Source: Phoronis australis
Taxonomy: Eukaryota > Phoronida > Phoronidae
Length of the DNA stretch: 56,647 nucleotides
Direction of reading: 5' to 3'
NCBI GenBank assembly: GCA_002633005.1
Contig: NMRA01000257.1
Location: 534,410-591,056 of the forward strand
Below, piece after piece: positions 13,701 to 24,075 of the stretch. The first letter of the stretch is position 1; every line of letters starts with the position of its first letter. Position numbers and translations under genes: made by a program. Under the pieces are notes generated by a model. It saw only the letters and a list, made by a program, of their open reading frames with translations. It did not search any database and was not told the DNA's origin.

Positions 13701-16700
13701 AACCCGATTATGTTGCAAGAACTTTTGAAGTGCTCAAGGTAACCACTGTAAGTCTATTTCGCTCGTTTCTTGCTGCGTCAAACCTATACATGTGTATCTA
13801 CACATTTGCTTATGCCATGTTTCTTACATGCACACACACTGTCCTCATGACATCAAGTGATTCTACTGGTTGGTTGTCCAACCTCACGAAATCTGGCACA
13901 GACTGTCCCAGGAAAGTGTACATGTATAGTTGTACATGTATATGCCACTATTTTACGGTTCTCAATGTAGTACTCGTCACACTTCAGACATGCCATCTGT
14001 CTCTGTGTTTCCAACAGCCAAAACAAAACCAAGCTAGGGAACTAGTCCACTATCACTTCACATCTTGGGCGGATCACGATGTGCCGAAGAGTTCAGCTCT
14101 GTGGAAGTTCTACCGCATGGTCAAGGGACGTATGAGTCGTGACGGAGACAAACGCCCAACGGTCGTTCACTGCAGGTTTGAGGACGTGTTTCATTATTCA
14201 TGTTGAACTCAGTTACACAGTCATGACGGCTAACGACGCGTACGAAGTACTTAAAGAGCACCCTGTTTGATTATCGAATAATTTTGGAGGAAGGAAATGA
14301 AACTTGGAAGCTGTCAAACCCGATGTTGTACGACTTCTAAAATAAGTCGCAGCCACTTGGGTACAAATCTGGGAATCAATGTGTTTTTTTTTTTTTGTTG
14401 CGATTATCTAGAACTTTTTATTGTTCATGCCCATATGGTAACAAGGCTAACTTTGAACTACATTGAATTCGGTAAGCGACAGCTTATGGCATCTTCTAAG
14501 TTATTTTAGTATGTCCATTTGTAATGACCGTATTTGAAGCTAATATTCTCGGTTTGACCACATTTCAAGTCAGTGATTATGTCCAACACAACATACTATC
14601 ATGTTTACTTTAAGTGCTGGCGTAGGCAGGACTGGTACATTCATCATGATGGACATATTATGTGAACAGATACAAGCTGAGAATGTCGTCGACATTCTGG
14701 GACAATTGTATTTGCTGCGACAACAGAGAGTTAACATGGTACACACCTGGGTATGTCATTAGCGTTGTACGCTCAATTGGCACCGTGGGTGTGAAACTGA
14801 AGTTGCTCAATCTTAAGGTGGTTTTAAAGTGCTTACAACCAACAGTTACCTTGGTTTGATAAGTGACTAAATGGTCAGCATGAATTCCCTTAAAAGACTG
14901 CAGGTCATAAAGACGAGATAAAGAAGAAAAGCGACTTTAATTGAAAGTTCCTTGGATCCACGGACATGAGTGTTACGTCACGATCAACAGCACGCGAGTT
15001 TCTTGTACAATTGTGCGCTGATACGTTGTAAAATGTGACAATTTCGTAAAATCTACCAAGTGTGCCTTTTCTGAATTTCGGGAACAGAAATGTGAGAAAT
15101 GTGCATTTTTACACAAAATTTGTCTCTAAATCAGTCACTTTTTTGTCCAAGCCCACTCTCTAAACGGGTAGGTATTCAGATTTTCCTAGCGGCACACCTC
15201 CACCAAAAATACTCGATTACTCCCTGGCCATGTCCGATAGCACCTATTCATGATTTTGTTCATTTTCTTTGTAATATGACGTTGGTTTCATAAAAGTAAC
15301 AATGACGTAAAATGGCTTGATACCTGACTATATTGTCACCACCAACTCCCTTATAACACTGCATATTATACGAACGAGAGAAAAGAAGAAAAGCGATTTT
15401 AATTGAAAGTTTCTTGGCTCCATGGACATGAGTGTTACATACGAGCGTATTCTGCGCTACTTTTTCATGTTCAACTCTGTGTCTCGCGCGAAATTTATAA
15501 CAGCAACAGCATTCTCAAATACTGTGTCGTCACAACCACAACAAACGAAGCATCTCATCATTATTTACTATACCGTAATACGAAAAGCAATATCTGACCA
15601 CTTGTTTCACTGAAAACAACGAAAGATGACTAATGTGGCATTGGTAGTCCCGATTATACGTTGCAGTCATCGACCAATAAATGCTCATAACTCGAAATCA
15701 GCTAATTTGCATATCGCGAGCTAGTCCTTGCGGGTGTTCAAGTTTGACAACTGATGAACAGGTGGGGCTGTTTTTGGTGTTTTGATATGAAATGGGTGAG
15801 TTTCAGCACCTTAAGCAAAAAGGAGTTGAAAAGTTCCGTAATCCACGCCCCTTAAAGGTACATGTAAATGTTTATCCTTAATAGTCAGTCAAGCAAAATA
15901 TGTTTCAAACGTTGGATAGTTGTAGCAAAAGAGTTTACGCCAAGTCAATCATTTCGGGTCCGCGCAAGTGAAATAATGTCAAAAGGTCATCATTAAGGGC
16001 TGACCAACCCCTAATCAAATTATAACGCTTTTTACTAGTTGAAGACGATATATGATTATATACATGTTCATGATCAGTTTGCTGGAGTTAGGAACATCAG
16101 GGCATTTCGTTTCTTATAGTGAAGTCCGCGGGACAGAGTCGTCGTTTTGCCTCTGCCTCTCTCACACATGCCTGAATATGCAACTTAAATATGGATGACT
16201 GTGTGTTAGGTACAATTTTCTATCGTAATTCAACATTTCAATTGCTACACTGTTACTTTCCAGTAAGGACCATTTGGCAATTTATCGATCAGTAATATCT
16301 CAAAAACCTCGAGCCATACTCGAGGTTTTGAATTGTGCGTACTCATTTGTTATCCAATTTTTAATCCTGGTGCATCACCTTGAAGTTACAGAATCTATAT
16401 AACCGTTTTTGGACTCACATTTTTTCAGAGTCAGTACGAATTCATCCATGTTGCCATGGTTGAAAACATTTACGGCGGGGACACGTTCATTCCATCAAAA
16501 GATTACGAGAACGCTCTTTCCGAGCTGTTCACAGAGGAGCAAACCAAAAGGGTAAACACTCTACAAGATGAGTTCCAGGTAAGGTTCTTTTCACCAGCAT
16601 CGTTGGATTCCTTGAATGACAAGTACAGTGTACTCGTTTAAGCTACGGGAGGTTCATTGTCCGCACTGGAAAAAGTCAGAAAAATATAATTTAATCCCTC

Positions 16701-19700
16701 ACGTACATGCCAACAATTTTATGCTCTAACAATAGCGCTTTTGTAAAAAAAAATCACGCAAAACACAGAACTGACAAAAACGAGCCAAAATAGTGTCAAG
16801 TGTCAAAATGCATTGCATGTACTTACTTACCTGTTAGAAGCTCTTACATCTAGTAACTGTGAGCGTTCCTTTTCACTCCTTCGTAACTCATTTGGGCCAA
16901 TTGAGCAAATCTCGTTATATGAGATTATTTCGAAAAAAGAGGTTGCCAATAAAACTCTAAATACAGTACTTATTAACAGACGGGTGACGTGTTTAGTAAA
17001 AGCCAAAGCGAAAGGTTTGCGTATTAATCACCGTACGTATCATTTTGGCGCTACGCCTTACCACTACAGAAAGGACAAAGATGTGTAGCAAATACGTAAT
17101 TCCTGTATTGGCTGACATGTGTGTCCTCAACTACTATACTGCACTAACAAGTGTGTTCTGAAATTATAGTCTTTCTCAAGTATGCAGAATTAGTTTTATG
17201 GAGGAAAATTGGGACTTCAGTCTTGTATGCACGTCACCATTTCTTGCTTTGATCACAAAAACAAGTATGATGATCAACTGTTGTAAATTTTTTATAGAGG
17301 CTGAAGGCTTTCAGTTTCGTTTTCAGACCCTTCGACGTCTCTGCCCCTGTTGTGACTCAGAAGAATACGGCGCAGGAAGACTTCCACAGAATACAAACAA
17401 GAATCGCTTCTCCAAGATTTTGCCTCGTAAGTTATTCCTATGCAATATGTCGAGATAAATATTTTGGTGATCTGCTGACCAATGTAACATATTCTCAATC
17501 CTGTATCATTCCAAAGGAATGTAAAACTCAGTCAAACATGTAATTTGTTGTATTTGTCCCAGTGATTTTCTTCCTGGTTTCCGTCAATATTTTAATTGAT
17601 ATTGCAAAAATTCTCCGCAGTGAGTCGTGCACGTCCATACTTAATGACCCCTGGTGAAGAAGGCGGAACAGATTATATCAACGCCGTCTTCGTCAACGTA
17701 AGTAACAGGGCTTAAGTGTGGTCGTCATCGATCAATACAACACTAACGTTTAGCTTATGCGACAAAACTTAAGTCAGTTCTGAACTTGATGGGCATGCGG
17801 TGAGTCGAGCGATATAATAGAGTAATTTTTAGATGATGGTGTGCGTGTTTACGTCAATGCTATCTGAAGCTTGATGATAGAACTTGCTGCAGTTGTGTGG
17901 GTATCGTATGCTTCAAATTACAAAGTGTATTTTCAAGGTAACATTGTCATCATTGTTTTGCTGTGAATTGTAACCATGTTGATACATGAAAAGAATTCGA
18001 CGTTTTGTTAAATAGTCAAATGTTACAGGGCTTTCAACATCGCGACGCGTTCATAGTAACACAGATGCCTTTGCCGAACACTGTCTTCGATTTCTGGCGA
18101 ATGATTTACGATCACGACAGTAGCACCATTGTCATGTTGAACGCTAGTGCAGATGGTGACAAGGTAAATACGTTCTGATGTGTATTGTATTTGTTATATC
18201 AGTTCTGCTGATGTTTTTGTGTCCTGGTTTCGGTTCAAGTTTGTCCAAGGTTGTCAATTACTTCACGAGATTTTAGTTTCTAAAATGCGAATGTCTATGT
18301 CTGTATTGGACTATGGTCCCTTTGTACCCAAAATCCTTTGATTTATGTACTTCGAACAAGTGATATGAAAATGATAATTCAACGAACATCCTTTTTAGTC
18401 CAAAGGCCCAATTGTTTGATCTGTCGGTCATTTGAGCTATTGACCTAGATCCCCTTCAACAACATGGGAATATGATCACGCGCACATGCTCTATTTTACG
18501 TTGTAGACTTGCGCACGTTACTGGGCTGAAGAGGGCGCTGTTAAGTATGGTCACTTCAGAATTGAGACTGCGGCTAAAAGGTTCGAGCACAACGAGCTTA
18601 TAATTCACAGAACTTTTAACATCGTAGATACAAAGAAGGTATGGACTCCTTGATAAAGTTTGAGTCTAATATTGGATTAAAAACTTACAAAAATTTGCGA
18701 CGTTGCGTCTGCATCTCACGGACTTCAGCTTGGCTTGTGACGTTATTGTTATTCTGGCCAATGGGTGGCGTTTTGACCAGACGGCGCGGCACTGACCTCA
18801 GTACACAATTCCATACGTGTGACAATTCGAATCTTAAACCGCCTCTTTTATTTAAAGAGGGACTCTCAGTGCGCTAATGGAGGGCTTCCTTTACACCCCT
18901 TCATGCTTTTTGTAAGAAGTCCTTCACCAATGGGTTGCCATAGAAGCTGTCAGTTGAAAGTATTTCAAGTATAGAAACTACTCTGCAATAGGATACTTAA
19001 CACATGTTGAAGAAATGTTCATAGCCCATGCTCCCAATGAAACCATTTGTTTCAGTTATAACATTCGTTGTGAAAATAAGGGCGGCATGTTTAAACTTAA
19101 TCTGTTAGAATTCTACTATAAGATGAAAAAGTATAGTCGTGACATACTGTTTATCTTTAACGCCAATAAACCCACTTGAAGAACAAATTATCCATTAATT
19201 AACCATACATGTACAAACGTCATGTTTTGTCCATATCGATTCCTTCTTTTTAAGGTACATTTCATAGAATGATCGAGTTTCCAAAAGTTTTTTTTCTACC
19301 AAAAATAATTTCTCTAAAATTAGGTGCCATTTTCTTGATTTTCAACATTGCCCACACTCACATAGTAATTAGATTCTTCTAGAAAAGTTCCAAAGTAAAC
19401 CTACAGTGCATGTCCCCTAGTATGCTTCTACAGATCTCCTTTATGCTTACGTGAACGTAAGATGTGATTATTTCAGACAAACAGTCCACCTCGTCAAATT
19501 AAGCATTTTGAACTAACCAACTGGCCGAAGAATCAAAAGATACCACCTTCTGCCACTCAGCCTGCATTGATAGAGCTCTACGACCTAGTACAGAACAGGC
19601 AACGGAAAACTGAGTCCAAGCCAGTCACCGTGCATTGTCTGTGAGTTAACCACTTAAGGCTAACCAATGCTCCATGCACTTCTTCGGTTGTGTGTGTAAC

Positions 19701-22250
19701 GGTTTCATTCGCTCCATGGAAAATATATTGTATAGCAGTACACTCTACTCAATTAGACATAGCCTTGACAGAAAGCTTGTTGATTGATGATAGATTAAAT
19801 TGACCAGCCGCTGGAAAAGTCTTTCAAGCTATGTATGCTCTGGTAATGAGGCTACTGGCAGGGAATTCTCGTTTAAAGTTTTCTAAATAGCTACCCGACC
19901 TCGGATGTATGTTGAATTACCGTGCGCGGCGCTGTTTGTTTAGAGTGAAATTGTTACTCATCTACCAGTGGCGGATCTACGTTTTCAGCAAGGGGGGTTT
20001 AGGATTCCCGCCAAGGTCGAATCCTAGGCGTGTGGCGCCGAGCGGGGGAGGTCGGGAGGGGGGTTTCCCCTCCCGTGTAAGATATTTTTTTGTTTTTGTA
20101 GCCAAATAGTGAAATTTCCATGCATCCTGGTAAGTTTATGGCACTTAACATGTCTCTGTAGTTTTTTTTTTTTTAAGATAATTAAAAACCCTTCTCGATT
20201 TCGTCACATGAACTTGGCACATAAGTTTCGTGAAACTATATTGTGCACATCTGGGCATGAGTCACGCCACCAGCAAAAATTTTTGTTGGAACATCTGCTT
20301 ACACACACCTTTTCAGCATACGAAAAGTCGTATACGAAAAAGTGTGGTGTGCATACAGGGGTTAAGACAATTTCCAAATATTCAAGAGCATAATTAAGGA
20401 GCACCGACGGGGCGTAAAAACTCTTGAATATCATATGATCGCGAAACAGCAGCCTCAAGTTGTTTAAGAACGAAGACCTTTACTGTTAGCCCGGAAATAA
20501 ACATGTGTTCTGTCTCGTTACGACAAAAACTGGCGAACCATCGTGCTCACAACTCATAGTCTATTATCAGAAGCGACAATAAATAATTAGGTATCACTTT
20601 ATTAAGCTGAATCACGTTGACAACAATTGAAAAACGTCAAATCTATCAGGAAACAAATCATCTGAAAACAGTTTCACGAAACCAAAACATCCTGTGCACA
20701 GTGGTGAAAAGATACACTGGACTAGTTTGCAGAGGGACCAGATGTACATGTACACTGAGAGTACACAAGAAGCTGACCTGGTCCGTCACGAGACCAAGAG
20801 TACACCTGTGCTTATTATCCCTATACAAATAGTCGATCTGTCGCGGGACCAAACAGTACTGACTGAGATAAATAGTTTTACAAAGCACACTTTGGTAAAA
20901 AAAATCACAAGACTAGTTTGCCGAGGGACCAGAAGTACACTGAAACTCAACATCTACACAAATCAAGCTGGCCTGGTCCGTCGCGAGACCTAAAGTGTAC
21001 TATGCAAAAAAATTTTGAATTGAAAACTTCTCTCTAAAATTTTAATCCCCAGTGGCTACTCATACGTTAGTCTTATCCTTCTGTTGTCTAGACTGCCGAG
21101 GAATTCGTATATCGGATCCAATGATTTGCTCGTCTTGGAACCATTCTACCCACATATCTTCGATGTTTGTTCCCAACGCTTGCACTTCGTCAACTGCTGT
21201 GTCAATGAGCTTGTAAGCCTCTAAGTTGGTTTACTTGGGGCTTACACACGCTGTCGGTGCCGTTTTTGTTTCGCTGGAGACGTTTTTGTTTTTTTTTTAA
21301 TTTTTGGGTCCTGGCCAGAGGGGGGGGGGGTTTAAACCCCGTGAACCCCCCCCCCCCGTAGATCCGCCACTGTCTACTGTCATTGTGTGACTGTTTTTTC
21401 CTGTGTGCAGGGACGGTTGTTTGCGTAGCGGTTTCTTTTGCTCCATGGCGAATCTGTTCGATAAGATCAAAGTAGAACAAGGCGTCGATGTCTTCCAAAC
21501 CGTGAAGAGTGCCAGGTTGAACAGACCAGAGTTCGTACCCGAAATTGTAAGTACCAGTTTCAACTTAAGCGCTGTTTTTTTCATAAAGTCCTGCCTGCAT
21601 TGTTGTGACAGTATGCGTAATAAGATGCAGTACGCATATGTAAAGATTTCAGCTACTACGAAAGAGTTACTGTTTTTGATAAAGCTGTAGACGTATATGT
21701 AGTTATCCATTTGGTTTCTTGCCTTAAATACGCGAAATCTGACTGAATTGCAGCAATTGGTGTACTGGTAAGTGCCCTTCCCAGTCAGACTTTTGCACTC
21801 TATGCATAGTTAACTGTCGCCATAAGCATCATTTTGCGAGACCATATTCACTGGAGTGAACTGGTTCACAACACTTTGCATTGCAAGTGGTGACATCATG
21901 ATGGCGACGGGACATTTCCAAAGTTGCATGTGTCTCAACCAAGATAGTTTTTGATTATTTGTCGATTATTATTGCTCGACTTTTCTGTCCCATGTTTCAC
22001 AAACATGTTAATTGCTCGCTTCAGTTTCGTCCCATCGTCAAAGTTAAATCGGTTTACTATGTGTTGAAGCCAGTGATTGGGGTGCAGGCAATTAGGATAC
22101 TTGTATGAATTGGACATTCTTACTGGAGGTATGAACGTGGCTTCGTCATTTTTCTTATTTTCGAACTTTTTTCAGGAACAGTACAAGTCCCTTTACTTGA
22201 TGGCTCAGCGGTTTTTGGAGTCCTTTGAAACTTACGCGAACTTCCAGTGA
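1461..22250 (+). CDS. Gene 1: receptor-type protein tyrosine phosphatase (3' part, 25 exons seen)
   Basis: Single-pass membrane phosphatase that would dephosphorylate phosphotyrosine proteins at the cell surface. Exons read from GT/AG sites with matching phases: 1461-1760, 3257-3507, 3892-3958, 4468-4577, 5188-5350, 6924-7032, 9465-9720, 9914-9977, 10928-11051, 11618-11697, 11995-12197, 12879-12966, 13120-13233, 13340-13437, 13616-13738, 14018-14175, 14615-14750, 16429-16578, 17315-17426, 17621-17697, 18029-18163, 18507-18638, 19477-19640, 21411-21546, 22176-22250. Order: FN3 x3, membrane-proximal domain with RRRR site, TM helix, Pro-rich linker, PTP D1 ([10 protein letters not shown]), PTP D2 (HCLDGCLRSG), stop TGA at 22248. 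The overall plan resembles MAM-type (R2B) RPTPs, but MAM/Ig domains would lie upstream and are not seen. The start codon and N-terminus are outside the window. Family assignment is firm; the subfamily is not. Confidence 0.93.
3257..3958 (+). CDS. Gene 1 exons: FN3 domain 2 (split by one intron)
   Basis: Two exons, 3257-3507 (enters phase 1, leaves phase 0) and 3892-3958 (leaves phase 1), give one FN3 domain. The first holds [10 protein letters not shown], the strand B motif KLSWNAPCP and the strand F motif [10 protein letters not shown]. The second supplies [13 protein letters not shown] Cys cluster ([14 protein letters not shown]) between strands is unusual for FN3 and may form extra disulfides. 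Several N-x-S/T sites suggest glycosylation in the extracellular space. Confidence 0.88.
4468..5350 (+). CDS. Gene 1 exons: FN3 domain 3 (split by one intron)
   Basis: Exons 4468-4577 ([10 protein letters not shown]..., SLKWSEP, then NYT) and 5188-5350 ([10 protein letters not shown]..., [19 protein letters not shown]) join in phase 0 and together form an FN3 domain with strand B Trp and the Y-x-I/F-x-V-x-A strand F pattern. The second exon ends in phase 1 with a consensus donor GTAAAG. This is the last canonical FN3 before the membrane-proximal module. Confidence 0.88.
6924..9977 (+). CDS. Gene 1 exons: membrane-proximal domain with polybasic (furin-like) site
   Basis: Exons 6924-7032, 9465-9720 and 9914-9977 join in phases 2 and 0. 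The segment reads [10 protein letters not shown]..., then [20 protein letters not shown], then [25 protein letters not shown] and [16 protein letters not shown]-type RPTPs have a similar final extracellular domain (a VVVER-like strand followed by basic residues, then an alanine/tyrosine segment and a FTVGDN-like motif), in which proprotein convertase cuts the receptor into two non-covalently held subunits. RRRR followed by Ser fits the R-x-K/R-R cleavage consensus. Cleavage here is inference. The intron 7033-9464 carries a large dispersed repeat. Confidence 0.85.
7780..9060. repeat. Dispersed repeat with internal CTCF-like motif array
   Basis: Lies in gene 1 intron 7033-9464. The left edge has ATGCGCC followed by a pyrimidine-rich TCCG-type microsatellite (about 7815-7870). 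The right edge has GGGCGCAT, near the inverted form of the left edge. Inside, a motif of the form CYAGTGGC recurs eight times at about 113-160-base spacing, with three flavours in the fixed order A-B-C-A-B-C-A-B. Flavour A has TAGTGGCAATTT, B has AGTGGCCATTTTT and C has TAGTGGCAGTTTTG, so the true period is about 420-450 bases. No transposase is seen. Probably a high-copy non-autonomous element. Confidence 0.75.
10928..11051 (+). CDS. Gene 1 exon: transmembrane segment
   Basis: Encodes a short extracellular stalk ([10 protein letters not shown]) and then one hydrophobic helix, [20 protein letters not shown], followed by FVFYR and, in the next exon, RRR as the cytoplasmic stop-transfer signal. 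Two AG acceptors keep phase 1: CCTTCAG before 10928 and TTTATAG before 10946. The second has a good pyrimidine tract and would shorten the stalk by six residues. I cannot decide between them. The donor is GTAAGC. Confidence 0.88.
11618..12197 (+). CDS. Gene 1 exons: juxtamembrane, Pro-rich and N-terminal wedge region
   Basis: Exons 11618-11697 and 11995-12197. The first encodes [17 protein letters not shown], with donor GTTAGT, which is weaker than usual. The second encodes a basic and proline-rich stretch ([19 protein letters not shown], PxxP type), then VYSNF and the phosphatase lead-in [22 protein letters not shown] is a pY-x-N motif of the type bound by the Grb2 SH2 domain, next to possible SH3 ligands. 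Binding is inferred from motif only. Confidence 0.87.
12292..12431. repeat. GT-rich microsatellite
   Basis: Imperfect (GT)n mixed with GCGT and GTAC steps, in the gene 1 intron 12198-12878. The open frame through it is an artefact of low complexity. Confidence 0.85.
12879..16578 (+). CDS. Gene 1 exons: PTP domain D1 (catalytic signature intact)
   Basis: Exons 12879-12966, 13120-13233, 13340-13437, 13616-13738, 14018-14175, 14615-14750, 16429-16578. Landmarks in order: [11 protein letters not shown] (pTyr loop), [47 protein letters not shown] (WPD loop), and [18 protein letters not shown], the CX5R active site with Cys and Arg present. It ends with [16 protein letters not shown] (Q loop). Differences from active D1 domains of the family: KNRF where KNRY is usual, YNKNRV where YD-x-SRV is usual, WAD for WPD (the catalytic Asp is kept), and His in place of the first Q-loop Gln. 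The catalytic Cys, Arg and Asp are kept, so some activity is possible, but substrate handling should be altered. Confidence 0.92.
14851..15470. repeat. Diverged tandem duplication in gene 1 intron
   Basis: Copy 1 (about 14851-14985) and copy 2 (about 15310-15446) share long blocks, for example AAGAAGAAAAGCGA followed by TTTAATTGAAAGTT and GGACATGAGTGTTAC, at a distance of about 460 bases. They lie in the intron 14751-16428, which otherwise shows only a short hairpin and no coding potential I trust. Confidence 0.65.
16303..16329. repeat. Perfect 11-bp hairpin
   Basis: AAAACCTCGAG (16303-16313), five-base loop, CTCGAGGTTTT (16319-16329). It lies about 100 bases upstream of the exon at 16429. 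No function can be assigned. Confidence 0.6.
16813..17088 (+). pseudogene. Possible hAT transposase C-terminal fragment
   Basis: A 91-codon open frame in the gene 1 intron 16579-17314. It contains [15 protein letters not shown], which resembles the conserved S-x-x-C-E-R-S-F-S-x-L motif of the hAT dimerisation domain. The rest does not clearly follow the family and no terminal repeats were located, so this is at best a fragment. It could also be chance. Confidence 0.3.
17315..22250 (+). CDS. Gene 1 exons: PTP domain D2 (pseudophosphatase) and C-terminus
   Basis: Exons 17315-17426, 17621-17697, 18029-18163, 18507-18638, 19477-19640, 21411-21546, 22176-22250. Landmarks: [82 protein letters not shown]. 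The WPD Asp is replaced by Lys and the loop after the Cys is LDGCLR instead of SAGVGR, which is the normal state of inactive D2 domains that regulate D1 or bind partners. The first exon has two in-frame acceptors (before 17315 and before 17327). The protein ends [12 protein letters not shown], where YANF matches the C-terminal Grb2-binding tyrosine motif of RPTP-alpha. The intron 19641-21410 contains a hAT-like element. Confidence 0.92.
19966..21372. mobile_element. hAT-like DNA transposon (non-autonomous)
   Basis: The termini are a perfect 16-bp inverted repeat, CAGTGGCGGATCTACG (19966) and CGTAGATCCGCCACTG (ending 21372). Each is followed inwards by a G-rich then T-rich block in matching order. 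TCTAC flanks both sides (19961-19965 and 21373-21377), a likely 5-bp target duplication. CAGTGGCGGATC-type ends are typical of hAT elements, although 8-bp duplications are more usual for that superfamily. No transposase frame survives. It sits in the gene 1 intron just upstream of the exon at 21411 and contains an internal tandem duplication. Confidence 0.72.
20695..21000. repeat. Internal two-copy repeat of the hAT-like element
   Basis: Copies at about 20695-20809 and 20882-20999, offset about 192 bases, both contain ACTAGTTTGC, GAGGGACCAGA, GTACACTGA and CCTGGTCCGTC with GCGAGACC or CACGAGACC. Both strands give open frames here, but they follow the repeat and not a protein family. Confidence 0.65.
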
Positions 22251-22732
22251 GGGAAAACATTTCCTACGGCAAGAAGACAATCACACACATGACTGTTTGT
22301 TTATCTCGCTACATGCTTCAGAAGTGCAGCGTGATTCAGTCTATGGAAGTTGATCAGCGGTTCCTCAGTCTGCTATAAAAGGGAGGGATGACCGTGCAAA
22401 AAAGTCAGCCTAGCTGAAACAAAGAAGGCGTGTGTGTTGTATATGTACCTTGTACGGATGACTTACTAGTTAAAATTTGTGTCGTAAGGTTTTGGATAAT
22501 GCTTTTAAATATAGAACTGGTATTGTGTGGTTCTTATGAAAATTACTTCGACAATATTCAAAGGAAACTGAGAAGTACGGTAAATTACTTTTTCAATTTA
22601 TAATGACGCCCCCTAATCCATCTTGTAGTTTTTATTGTGAGGAAGCATAGTCAAAGTGACATCATAAGACCAATCAAATTGGGTTCTTCTATCAATTTTA
22701 TCTGAAAATATATTAACCACTATAACAATAAA
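22251..22732 (+). other. Probable 3' UTR of gene 1 with poly(A) signal
   Basis: AT-rich sequence after the stop codon, without open frames of note. A canonical AATAAA lies at 22727-22732. Transcript evidence is not available, so the end could be further downstream. Confidence 0.55.
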
Positions 22733-24014
22733 ATGCCATAGAATATCGTACTATGTCATATATGCAAGAATTTATTTTTAATAAGCTTGACAGTTACGAT
22801 CACTCACATTCAGAGGTTTCTTGTTCTGTTTCTTTTTTGCAGGGTATTCGTTTTCAAAATGGTTATCACACTGTGTTGACTGCTTGCAGGTTTCGTACGC
22901 GTATGAATGAATGCAGTAAAATTTAGTATACACTGCACTAACCCTGAGCTTACATTATATTTAACACATTCCTTGTATAAAATATTTTGTATATTTTGAT
23001 TGACCTTGCCTCATGCATACTTGCCGGTAAAAATGCGAATGCTGTTAATTTGGCATGCGATTAAGTGATGAACATTGTCCTGTTTTGGGGTTAGAGATTT
23101 GCAAGAAATCGATCATCCAGGTCACCTGGTGGCTGTAAATGTAGTTATCGGTCATTCAGCTTTATTTGGTATTGGAATCGAGTAAAAAACTCGAAAACGA
23201 AACCTTTTGTTCAGAATTTTCACCATATTAATCTCTATGATACGTTTGCAATCACATGATATCGTACCTTTTTCTTTGCTTTCAAACGTTAGAGAAACGC
23301 ACGATTTGTCAGCTCCCCCACACCTGCGAGTTGTTACGTGGATGACTTTCGTTACTAAGAGACAATTTTCTGGAGGAAAATAAAAATTCTCATGACAACA
23401 CAAGTGTCTGGCTCACAAGGCAGGGCATTGACATGAGCGTTACAGCATCCACACTATGGAAAAATAGCTTCTCTGAGGGGCGTATTTATCCATGGTCCAT
23501 TTGAATATAACACAGCTACCAGTTTGTCCATTGTTTAATCGATTAGTGTACCTACATGTACATGTAATGTGATTTACGTGTTCATGAGTTCTTTACAACC
23601 AAATAATAAACAATGCTGCTTGTGCTGTTCATGTCCAATTTCGTTGGCGGAGACAAAACAGCATGTTGTCGATATCATACTGCACCAAGAACTCAAGGTA
23701 TTTGTGTGGATCTTTTCCTTCCGATTCCTTAACCCTGTTTTGGTGGTTTCACCAATAGGTGTCTCTCTCATCTGATGATGGTCTCCGAACATTCATCCAG
23801 AGAGCCCAGAAGAATGTTTTAATATAATCAAATCACTCCTACATGAGTGTTTGGGTGCACGTGTACTTTCATGTACAATGCGGCATGGACAATTCATCTA
23901 TTGGGTCTTTAATGATTTATAATATATAATATTCAAGAACGTTTGGACATTCAAAAAAGGATTTGCATTTTGATGAATGGGTATTGCCGAACCGAATAAC
24001 GCTAAGTGAAAGTT

Positions 24015-24075
24015 GGTAATAATGGCGGATTTAGATGGGGGCAAGGGGGCCATGCCTCCCCCCCTAAAATACTCC
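24015..24075. mobile_element. Isolated transposon-end-like sequence
   Basis: TGGCGGATTTAGATGGGGGC followed by CCTCCCCCCCT resembles the GGCGGAT plus G-run ends of the hAT-like element at 19966. No partner end was found with confidence. Confidence 0.35.

Noticed and set aside
13523-14206. Uninterrupted 227-codon frame in gene 1
   Set aside because: It is two D1 exons plus a readable intron (13739-14017). The intron part has no PTP similarity and good splice sites bound it.
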